27,908 bases of DNA from a virus, in IMG/VR virus record IMGVR_UViG_3300006875_000114, positions 1 through 27,908 of that record, one strand, 5' to 3'. The translations under genes and the position numbers were made by a program. Of the stretch, positions 4,936-10,387 are shown piece by piece (within the stretch, counting starts at the first letter, position 1; each line of letters begins with the position of its first letter). A model generated the notes under the pieces. The model was not told the origin of the DNA. It did no database searches and worked only from the letters and a program-made list of their open reading frames with translations.

Positions 4936-5272
4936 GTGTCACGGGTGTGACGAGGAGCAGCTGAAAGACGAAGCCCTCTTGCAAAGAGTGATGGAAGACG
5001 GAGCTGTTTTCGCTCGTGCTGAGGTTCTCCATAGTTACTTCCATAAGTTTGATCAGGGAGAGGGAGTTACCGGCGTGGTTGCTCTGGCTGAATCACACAT
5101 ATCCGTTCATACTTGGCCGGAACATCGTTACATGGCTGTGGATATCTTTATGTGCGGAGACTGTAACCCATACGACACTTTCGATTACATCATCACCAAC
5201 ATGGTTATCGGTGAATACAGCGTTGATTGTATTGATCGCGGGTCTGAATATACGAACTTACATAACGTATAA
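4907..5272 (+). CDS. speD: S-adenosylmethionine decarboxylase proenzyme (SpeD/SpeH type)
   Basis: AdoMet decarboxylase makes decarboxylated AdoMet, the aminopropyl donor for spermidine. The proenzyme self-cleaves to form a pyruvoyl group. At 121 residues it has the usual length of the short bacterial class. With GTG 4907 as start, the cleavage site is Glu62-Ser63 in AESHISVHTWPE, with His68 and Cys83 (DIFMCGDCNP) exactly where the Thermotoga-type enzyme has Ser63, His68 and Cys83. All key residues are present, so it should be active. The N-terminus MPLGRHVILECHGCD also matches the family. It overlaps the upstream gene; a T4-type late promoter sits across its stop. Phage speD genes are known in cyanophages. 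Role: raising spermidine for DNA packaging or host physiology (inference). Confidence 0.95.
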   Translation: MPLGRHVILECHGCDEEQLKDEALLQRVMEDGAVFARAEVLHSYFHKFDQGEGVTGVVALAESHISVHTWPEHRYMAVDIFMCGDCNPYDTFDYIITNMVIGEYSVDCIDRGSEYTNLHNV

Positions 5273-5275
5273 ATA
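5268..5275 (+). promoter_or_regulatory. T4-type late promoter (TATAAATA)
   Basis: An exact TATAAATA overlaps the speD stop codon, about 55 bases before the PqqA-like gene. In T4-type phages this word alone, read by the late sigma factor, defines late promoters. It would drive the PqqA-like peptide and the secreted protein. Confidence 0.65.
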
Positions 5276-5330
5276 TTACGAGCAGTGTATACACTATAAA
5301 AAAAATCATATTTTGATCAAGGAGAAGAAC

Positions 5331-5405
5331 ATGAACTGGACAACACCTACTTTTGAAGATTTTAGACTCGGTTTTGAAATTACACTCTACATCAACAACC
5401 GCTAA
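5331..5405 (+). CDS. pqqA: PqqA-like peptide precursor of pyrroloquinoline quinone
   Basis: ATG 5331 to TAA 5405 encodes 24 residues, with a strong ribosome site AAGGAG (5319-5324) six bases upstream. The peptide has the PqqA layout: a Trp-x-x-Pro N-terminus, then D-F-R-L-G-F-E-I-T-L-Y and a short I-N-N-R tail, very like the 23-residue PqqA of Klebsiella. Glu16 and Tyr20 have the required E-x3-Y spacing; in the PQQ pathway these two side chains are cross-linked by PqqE and become the cofactor. No pqqB-E genes are in the window, so the peptide would feed host enzymes. A late promoter lies just upstream. Confidence rests on several invariant positions in a very short peptide. Confidence 0.85.
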   Translation: MNWTTPTFEDFRLGFEITLYINNR

Positions 5406-5435
5406 ACAATTTAATTATTTAAAGGAGAAATTAAT

Positions 5436-6068
5436 ATGAAGAAGATTATCTTTGCTGTACTGTGCGCAGTTTTTGCACAAGTGTCTTTTGCTGACCAGCT
5501 AGCAACTGATAAGAAGATTTATCGAGACACAGTTATTTGGCCCATCATAAGTAACATTGTTCTTTGCCGGCCGAATGCATCTGGTTTAGGCCCAAACCCA
5601 ACCAAAGCGCAGATGGATGCATGCTGGGCTAGTATGCAGGGTAAGGGATTTAGGTTCCCCACGTTAGAAGCAATCAACGCAGAAGTTGATCGATCCACTA
5701 CTTTGCATGCTAACATCGCTCGTGGTAAATGGCAGATTAAGACTGCACAGACGCCCGAAGAGCTTCCTTATTGGAACAATCGATGTGGTGCACCAGACAA
5801 GATTACTCAGATCCCAATGGCTACAACGTTTGAAGAATGTGAAGCTAAGGTAAGTAAGTGGTCCAATCAAGAAACCAAGGCTGCGTTTCTCTCACGCGAT
5901 TATATCGTAGACGAGAATGGTAACTGGGTCGATCATCGCAATGCATATACAATCCAACCCGGTTGGGCAAAGAGACTCGGTCATACTAATCCAAGATTTG
6001 CAACCAATATTTGGAACAGCAAGCTAGCTACGTTGAAAGCTAAGTTGGCTGCAGCTGCTCCTAAGTAA
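5436..6068 (+). CDS. secreted protein of unknown function
   Basis: A 210-residue protein with a textbook signal peptide (MKKIIFAVLCAVFAQVSFA, then D-Q), so exported to the periplasm or beyond. AAAGGAG precedes ATG 5436. The mature part has four cysteines (in LCRPN, DACW, NRCG and FEECE), which could make two disulphides. It is otherwise rich in Trp, Asn and Lys, with a C-terminal Ala/Lys helix (LATLKAKLAAAAPK). It follows the PqqA-like gene by 30 bases on the same predicted late transcript, so a periplasmic role linked to PQQ enzymes is tempting, but nothing in the sequence proves it. Lysis or superinfection roles are alternatives. Confidence 0.75.
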   Translation: MKKIIFAVLCAVFAQVSFADQLATDKKIYRDTVIWPIISNIVLCRPNASGLGPNPTKAQMDACWASMQGKGFRFPTLEAINAEVDRSTTLHANIARGKWQIKTAQTPEELPYWNNRCGAPDKITQIPMATTFEECEAKVSKWSNQETKAAFLSRDYIVDENGNWVDHRNAYTIQPGWAKRLGHTNPRFATNIWNSKLATLKAKLAAAAPK

Positions 6069-6081
6069 TAAGAGGTTATAC

Positions 6082-6201
6082 ATGTTAAGCACATTATTTT
6101 GGTTAGCTGTCGGTGCATTCATCGGTTGGAACTTACCTCAGCCTGAATTCGCCAAGCGTATTCAACAAATCATAGAAGAAAAAATAGATATCTTTAAATA
6201 A
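6082..6201 (+). CDS. 39-residue membrane-anchored peptide
   Basis: ATG 6082 to TAA 6201, with AAGAGG upstream. One hydrophobic segment at the N-terminus (LSTLFWLAVGAFIGWNL) is followed by a short charged helix (FAKRIQQIIEEKIDIFK), suggesting a small inner-membrane protein with a cytoplasmic helix. It lies 13 bases after the secreted protein and 14 before the next gene. Function unknown. Confidence 0.6.
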   Translation: MLSTLFWLAVGAFIGWNLPQPEFAKRIQQIIEEKIDIFK

Positions 6202-6215
6202 GAAAGTGATATATT

Positions 6216-6695
6216 ATGACTAAAGCAACTAGAGTAGTTTTGCGAGCAGGAAAAGAATGTAGTACCGAATGGGCCGAACCATGGCTTACGACAGATGATA
6301 ATGGTAGCTGTTCCACAGATGATGATGGTTCTACTGAATGGGGTCTATGTCACGAGAAGATTGGTAAAAACAATAATACCAGATGGTACACAGGTGGTTC
6401 ATCGGATATCTATGGTGATGTTGATGGGCAAGTGTTAGAACAAGGTAAATATTGTGTTTCATTCTCTTGTTTTAATCCTTGGCTAGGATATCCTCTTGTA
6501 GTATTCAATAGTGGTGGGATGGGCGCATATGCATTTCAGCAGAGTGATCATAGAGCCCGATTGTCAGAGGGTGAATCATATGAATATATTTCTGAGCTAT
6601 TCGATAGCGGAATAAAGTATAAGCATATTATTAAAAGACTCGATGATACAGATTATAAGGAATTTGAAGTCTGGATTGCAGTAGAAAAAGTTTAA
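6216..6695 (+). CDS. protein of unknown function
   Basis: A 159-residue acidic protein, starting at ATG 6216. The first 60 residues are rich in Asp, Ser, Thr and Trp (STEWAEPWLTTDDNGSCSTD and a second STEW copy), reminiscent of a metal-binding or carbohydrate-binding beta domain. A central hydrophobic strand region (YCVSFSCFNPWLGYPLVVF) and a C-terminal charged part follow. Repeated STEW units and D-rich loops hint at calcium binding, but I cannot assign a family. It is the last gene before the structured RNA at 6704. Confidence 0.6.
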   Translation: MTKATRVVLRAGKECSTEWAEPWLTTDDNGSCSTDDDGSTEWGLCHEKIGKNNNTRWYTGGSSDIYGDVDGQVLEQGKYCVSFSCFNPWLGYPLVVFNSGGMGAYAFQQSDHRARLSEGESYEYISELFDSGIKYKHIIKRLDDTDYKEFEVWIAVEKV

Positions 6696-6703
6696 ATAAG
6701 CTA

Positions 6704-6771
6704 AGCCCGGCCAGTACGGTGGGACGTGCAGATCGACAAGACTAGGACAAGGTTCGAATCCAAGCTGGGCT
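6704..6771 (+). ncRNA. tRNA-like structured element, possibly degenerate tRNA or terminator
   Basis: A 68-nt element in the gap 6696-6790. AGCCCGG (6704-6710) pairs fully with CTGGGCT (6765-6771) like an acceptor stem. A D-arm-like hairpin GTAC/GTGC (6714-6729) and a canonical T-loop word GGTTCGAATCC (6751-6761) are present. However, the region between is too short for an anticodon arm plus variable loop, and the T-stem has A-A mismatches, so it is not a normal tRNA. The outer stem is followed at once by TTTTT, so it could also terminate transcription before the sugar cassette. GATCGAC and GGAC echo words of the tmRNA tRNA-like domain. I call structure, not function. Confidence 0.4.
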
Positions 6772-6790
6772 TTTTATATATGGGTTAACT

Positions 6791-7141
6791 ATGATAAATT
6801 TATTAGTGGATGAAGCGTATGCGTTTGACTATCTAAGTGTTCTAGAAATTAAAAAAAATAATTCATTAAAAGATCGTCAGTACTATTCGATGATCTATGA
6901 CCATGTCCGATTAGAAATTGGAAATGAATCATTTGATCGCATCATTGCATCTGAGATATATCATGAAATGATATATGCAAATAAAAAAATCTATGATTTG
7001 ATAGATGATATAAGAATTAGAAAAATAAGTATGGACGCTAAAATTGTAGATGACGCTAATAACCAAAGATTTTTCTTAAAAAGAAAGCTTCAACAAAAAT
7101 ATTTTACAAATGAATTGACTGAATTGAAGACTGGTATTTAA
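6791..7141 (+). CDS. helical protein of unknown function
   Basis: A 116-residue, mostly helical protein rich in Ile, Asp and Lys (VDEAYAFDYLSVLEIKKNN; KIYDLIDDIRIRKISMDAK). No family recognised. It starts right after the structured RNA and ends one base before gmd, so it is the first gene of the AT-rich sugar cassette. The spacing suggests co-transcription with gmd; its role there is unknown. The ribosome site is weak. Confidence 0.6.
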   Translation: MINLLVDEAYAFDYLSVLEIKKNNSLKDRQYYSMIYDHVRLEIGNESFDRIIASEIYHEMIYANKKIYDLIDDIRIRKISMDAKIVDDANNQRFFLKRKLQQKYFTNELTELKTGI

Positions 7142-7142
7142 T

Positions 7143-8177
7143 ATGAAAAAAGCTTTAATCACCGGTATTACTGGCCAAGATGGTTCTTATTTAGCTGAAC
7201 TGCTGTGTGAACAAAACTATGAAGTTCATGGAACAATAAGAAGACAATCAGATCGTGATCATAAAAATATCAAGCATATTAAAAATAACTGCGTCTTTCA
7301 CCAGTTAGATCTTACAGATTATAATTCTATAACTAGGTGTATAGAACTCATTAAGCCGCAAGAAATCTATAACCTTGCGGCGCAAAGCCATGTGAAGCTT
7401 AGTTTTGACCTTCCCATTAACACCGCAGATATTAATTCATTGGGTCCTCTTCGTATCTTAGAAGCAATTAAGCAACTAAAGCTAGATATAAAGTTTTATC
7501 AAGCTAGCACCAGTGAATTGTTTGGAACGACTGATGAATTTCCTCAAAACGAGAATACATATTTCATGCCCGCCAGTCCTTATGGAATATCTAAAATGTT
7601 TGCACATTGGTCTGTAATCAATTACAGATCGAGCTATAATATGTTTGCATGTAATGGAATATTGTTTAATCATGAAAGTCCTAGGAGAGGAGAGTTATTT
7701 GTTACTAAAAAAATAACTAGTGGTTTTGCAAAAATATTTTTAGACATTAAAAACAATCGTGTTCATTACCCCATTCATCTTGGAAATTTAGATTCTCTTC
7801 GAGACTGGGGACATGCAAAAGATTATGTAGAAGCTATGTGGTTGATGCTGCAACAAAACGAACCCAATGATTACGTGATAAGTTCTGAGAAGCAATACTC
7901 AATACGACAATTTTGCAATTTAACCGCTGACTTTTTTGGGTTCAAATTAGAATGGATTGGTGAGGGTCTAAATGAACACGCTGTAGATAAAGAAACAGGA
8001 AAATTAATAGTAGTTGTAGATCCTGCTTTCTACCGCCCGGTAGATGTTGTCAATCTTATTGGAGATTCTACTAAAGCTCATACTGATTTAAATTGGACTC
8101 CTAAATATAATATAGTCGACTTAGTAAATGAAATGTGCTCGTATGATCTTAACGAAAAGGAAAAAGAATATGTCTAA
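7143..8177 (+). CDS. gmd: GDP-mannose 4,6-dehydratase
   Basis: Converts GDP-D-mannose to GDP-4-keto-6-deoxy-D-mannose, the branch point for GDP-fucose, -perosamine, -rhamnose and -colitose. It is an extended short-chain dehydrogenase of 344 residues, the normal size. The NAD(P)-binding motif T7-G-x-x-G11-Q-D-G14-S-Y-L is typical of Gmd. The catalytic set is present: STSELFG around residues 122-128 and Y147-x3-K151 in SPYGISK. RDWGHAKDYVEAMW and YRPVDVV are family signatures. The ATG follows the previous stop by one base, and the 3' end overlaps the next gene by eight bases. Cyanophages and pelagiphages also carry gmd. Composition is much more AT-rich than the early block. Confidence 0.93.
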   Translation: MKKALITGITGQDGSYLAELLCEQNYEVHGTIRRQSDRDHKNIKHIKNNCVFHQLDLTDYNSITRCIELIKPQEIYNLAAQSHVKLSFDLPINTADINSLGPLRILEAIKQLKLDIKFYQASTSELFGTTDEFPQNENTYFMPASPYGISKMFAHWSVINYRSSYNMFACNGILFNHESPRRGELFVTKKITSGFAKIFLDIKNNRVHYPIHLGNLDSLRDWGHAKDYVEAMWLMLQQNEPNDYVISSEKQYSIRQFCNLTADFFGFKLEWIGEGLNEHAVDKETGKLIVVVDPAFYRPVDVVNLIGDSTKAHTDLNWTPKYNIVDLVNEMCSYDLNEKEKEYV

Positions 8178-9327
8178 ATGGCCTTTGATAAAAAATGCAA
8201 TAAAGTTTACTGATAGAGTAAAGCTATGTAGTTTTATACTAACATCTGACCGATATACTAATGGGCAAAAAGTTCGTGAGTTTGAAAAGATGTGGTCGGA
8301 GTGGATAGGCTCTAAGCATTCGTTAATGGTGAGTTCTGGATCTACTGCTAATTTTCTTCTTTTAGCTGCAATAAAAGAAAAATATAATTTAAAAGAAGGT
8401 GACAAAGTATTAGTTCCTGCATGCACATGGGTTACTAATATAAGTCCAATAATTCAATTGGGATTGACACCAATTTTCTGCGATATAAATTTAACTAATT
8501 TTAGTTTTGATTTAGATCATATGAATCTTATTAAGAAAAATCATGATATAAAAGCTATTTTCATAACACACTTACTAGGATTCAGCGCAGAGAATGAAAA
8601 ATATAAACAGATATTTCCTGATGCAATTATTTTAGAAGACGTATGTGAAAGTCATGGATGTAGAAGTGAAACGGGTGAATTAAGAGGAAAAGAAAAAGGA
8701 ACATTTAGTTTTTATTTTGGTCACCACATGACTACTATAGAAGGTGGTATGGTTACAACAAGTGATGACGATTTATATGAGCTTATGCGTATGAAAAGAA
8801 GTCATGGGCTAGCTAGAGAATCTGGAAACTTAAACAAATATACAGAAAAATATCCTGGTATTCATCCTCAATTTTTATTTGTTACTGATGGATATAATTT
8901 TAGAAGTACTGAATTAAATGCATTTTTGGGTATTCAGCAATTACCTAGACTCAATTCGTTCATAGAAACTAGACGACAAAATTTTAAATTCTTTACTAAA
9001 CTAATCAATGAACAAGAAAATTTATTTTATTCAATAGATAATCAGTTTGGAAATAGTAATTATGCTTTTCCTTTTATTTGTAAAAACATGGAAATTAAGC
9101 ATAAATTAATTGATGTATTTGATCAATATCAAATTGAACATAGACCAATAGTTAGTGGAAATCTTTTAAAACAACCATTTTTAATCAAATACGAATTTGG
9201 TGTTAAGAGACAAAAATATAATGTTGATGTATTACATGAGCAAGGATTATACATAGGAAATAGTCAATTTGTGTCACAAACACAAATTTATAAATTATTT
9301 GAAACAATTTATCAAAATCTTATATAA
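8170..9327 (+). CDS. ColD-type PLP-dependent GDP-4-keto-6-deoxymannose 3-dehydratase (DegT fold)
   Basis: A 385-residue DegT/DnrJ/EryC1/StrS-fold protein. ATG 8170, overlapping gmd by eight bases, is preferred because AAAGGA lies just upstream; a 14-residue-longer form from 8128 is unlikely. The PLP pocket is recognisable: SSGSTAN (55-61) and LEDVCESHG. At the place of the usual Schiff-base lysine the motif is SFYFGHHMTTIEGGM, so the lysine is replaced by His185. That swap marks the E1/ColD branch, which removes the 3-hydroxyl instead of adding an amine. RPIVSGN and GYNFRSTELNAFLGIQQL also resemble ColD. With Gmd upstream, the predicted product is GDP-4-keto-3,6-dideoxymannose (colitose/abequose-type route). 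No ColC-type reductase lies in the window. Confidence 0.85.
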   Translation: MSKWPLIKNAIKFTDRVKLCSFILTSDRYTNGQKVREFEKMWSEWIGSKHSLMVSSGSTANFLLLAAIKEKYNLKEGDKVLVPACTWVTNISPIIQLGLTPIFCDINLTNFSFDLDHMNLIKKNHDIKAIFITHLLGFSAENEKYKQIFPDAIILEDVCESHGCRSETGELRGKEKGTFSFYFGHHMTTIEGGMVTTSDDDLYELMRMKRSHGLARESGNLNKYTEKYPGIHPQFLFVTDGYNFRSTELNAFLGIQQLPRLNSFIETRRQNFKFFTKLINEQENLFYSIDNQFGNSNYAFPFICKNMEIKHKLIDVFDQYQIEHRPIVSGNLLKQPFLIKYEFGVKRQKYNVDVLHEQGLYIGNSQFVSQTQIYKLFETIYQNLI

Positions 9328-9338
9328 GGATTTTAAAA

Positions 9339-10022
9339 ATGTTATTTGCTTTTCGTAATTTTAAAAGAAATAAAATGGTTAATTTATCAGCTATTAGTAT
9401 AAAGCATTTCATACCAGATGCTGAAATTTTTTGTATAACTTTTTATGAAAATAGTCCAAATGAATATGATGATCAAGAGCCTCTTTTGCCTTTTATTACT
9501 GAAAAAAAAGTAAAAACAAAATATCCTAATACTAATGGCAAACCTCATGATCATCCAGATGTAAATGCAACAAGCGGAGAAGGAAATCCTGACACTACAA
9601 AATTTTTCTCTGAAGGTTATAATGAAATATGGAATCTATTAAAGCATAGAGAAGAAAAAGTTTTAATGTTAGGAGAAGATTGTTTTTTTACAACCGGAAA
9701 AGTTTTAGAAGAATTGATACAAAATCAAAATTCTTATGCAGTTGCTTTTGGTTCTTGGTGCTGGTGGGGGTATGAAGAAAAGTGGGCAAACGCTACCTGT
9801 ATTTGTTTTGATTTAAAACTTTTAAATGGAATATTTCCAATTTCCGAAGAAGGGCCAGCATTTATAGAAGCTCATTTATACAATATATTAACTAGAATTC
9901 CACCTGAATATAGATATTCTATAAAACATAGAACATTTGAAAATTATCATGGAGATGGTATAAGAACAAATTCTTCTTTAGCAATTGAAAATGAACTTAA
10001 AAAAGCAGGTATATTGAGATAA
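9339..10022 (+). CDS. conserved protein, possibly glycosyltransferase-like
   Basis: A 227-residue protein from ATG 9339, behind AAGGA. The N-terminus (a basic loop, then LSAISIKHFIPDAEIFCITFYEN) looks like the first strand-helix-strand of a GT-A-type fold. VLMLGEDCFF near residue 110 is placed like the acidic metal motif of such enzymes. It continues with a Trp-rich stretch (SWCWWGYEEKW) and a C-terminal NYHGDGIRTN motif. It follows the gmd/colD-like pair by 11 bases and shares their AT-rich composition, so transfer of a deoxysugar is a reasonable guess. I have no catalytic proof, and a virion-associated role is possible. Confidence 0.55.
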   Translation: MLFAFRNFKRNKMVNLSAISIKHFIPDAEIFCITFYENSPNEYDDQEPLLPFITEKKVKTKYPNTNGKPHDHPDVNATSGEGNPDTTKFFSEGYNEIWNLLKHREEKVLMLGEDCFFTTGKVLEELIQNQNSYAVAFGSWCWWGYEEKWANATCICFDLKLLNGIFPISEEGPAFIEAHLYNILTRIPPEYRYSIKHRTFENYHGDGIRTNSSLAIENELKKAGILR

Positions 10023-10027
10023 ATATA

Positions 10028-10056
10028 TGTACAAGATTTGTTGATGGTGTTATAAT
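10028..10056 (+). promoter_or_regulatory. early-type promoter of the tmRNA (TGTACA-N17-TATAAT)
   Basis: TGTACA at 10028-10033, a 17-base spacer and a perfect TATAAT at 10051-10056 give the same layout as the early promoter modules. The start site would fall near 10058-10064, right at the first tmRNA nucleotides. A GATAAATA word at 10018 is only a weak late-promoter lookalike. Confidence 0.75.
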
Positions 10057-10093
10057 AGGTCTGTTGGACGCGGGTGCGAATCCCGCCACCTCC

Positions 10094-10164
10094 ACCTAAG
10101 TATACTGGCGTAATATGGCACTCTAAAGCCTAAAAACGAAATCTGTGTTCCAGTATACTTAGGT
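10094..10164 (+). repeat. tmRNA intervening segment with 15-bp inverted repeat
   Basis: ACCTAAGTATACTGG (10094-10108) is the exact reverse complement of CCAGTATACTTAGGT (10150-10164). It continues directly into the acceptor stem, so the precursor would have a 22-bp helix (10087-10108 with 10150-10171) closed by a 41-nt loop. This is the part removed between the mature 3' end of the acceptor piece and the mature 5' end of the coding piece. Confidence 0.9.
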
Positions 10165-10271
10165 GGGGGTGTTATAGATTCGACAGCGGATTGAAAGAAC
10201 ACCGGAGAATCGGCAATGCGAAAGCCGTTAGGATTGGGATTTCCCGGTCGAAGAAGCAAAAAACTATAAAT

Positions 10272-10316
10272 GCCAATGATGACATTTATGAGCAGGAGTA
10301 TGCTCTAGCAGCATAA
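10272..10316 (+). other. tmRNA proteolysis-tag reading frame
   Basis: Resume codon GCC at 10272, then AAT GAT GAC ATT TAT GAG CAG GAG TAT GCT CTA GCA GCA and TAA at 10314-10316. The 14-residue tag ANDDIYEQEYALAA starts AND and ends in the ALAA degradation signal read by ClpXP/ClpA. The AND start and EYALAA end resemble alphaproteobacterial tags. Confidence 0.93.
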
Positions 10317-10331
10317 CCTCTCTGGGGTTTC

Positions 10332-10370
10332 GCCACCTGTCCTTATCACCCAATCAGGTGGCACTCTTAA
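10332..10370 (+). terminator. hairpin at the 3' end of the tmRNA coding piece
   Basis: GCCACCTG (10332-10339) pairs with CAGGTGGC (10355-10362), eight pairs with a 15-nt loop. The following ACTCTTAATATTT is only moderately T-rich. It may be the last helix of the coding piece, a terminator, or both. A smaller hairpin AACCTC/GGGGTT overlaps the tag stop codon (10315-10329). Confidence 0.5.
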
Positions 10371-10387
10371 TATTTGGACACTATATC

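Larger units (their letters stand above)
10058..10370 (+). ncRNA. ssrA: circularly permuted (two-piece) tmRNA
   Basis: Rescues stalled ribosomes with SmpB and tags the nascent protein. The gene order is permuted: the 3' acceptor part comes first and the 5' coding part follows. Acceptor part: GGAC (10066-10069), T-arm GCGGG/CCCGC (10070-10086), CACCTCC (10087-10093), then A-C-C. Coding part: GGGGGTG (10165-10171) pairs with CACCTCC in seven pairs, including G10167-U10091, the third-pair G-U that marks alanine acceptance; TATAGATTCGAC follows, as in other tmRNAs. The tag frame is GCC 10272 to TAA 10316 (ANDDIYEQEYALAA). AACA (10198-10201) can pair with TGTT (10062-10065) to join the pieces. The T-loop reads TGCGAAT, with G where psi-55 is expected. 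Ends are estimates. Confidence 0.93.

Noticed and set aside
8128-8169. Longer N-terminus for the ColD-like protein
   Set aside because: It overlaps gmd by 50 bases with no ribosome site, while AAAGGA precedes ATG 8170.
8170-9327. Simple sugar aminotransferase (perosamine synthase-like)
   Set aside because: The Schiff-base lysine is replaced by histidine, pointing to the 3-dehydratase branch.
9900-10060. Glutamine riboswitch ahead of the tmRNA, as I recall from a marine methylophage
   Set aside because: The upstream gene runs to 10022 and the remaining bases hold only a promoter; no glutamine-riboswitch words were found.
10050-10259. Reverse-strand open frame across the tmRNA
   Set aside because: It overlaps paired tmRNA arms on both sides and has no start signals; openness follows from RNA structure.
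10266-10273. TATAAATG near the tag start as a late promoter
   Set aside because: It differs from TATAAATA at the last base and belongs to the conserved tmRNA region before the resume codon.
10358-10387. N-terminal extension of the deaminase gene (MALLIFGHYI)
   Set aside because: It would begin within the 3' hairpin of the tmRNA; ATG 10388 is the better start.
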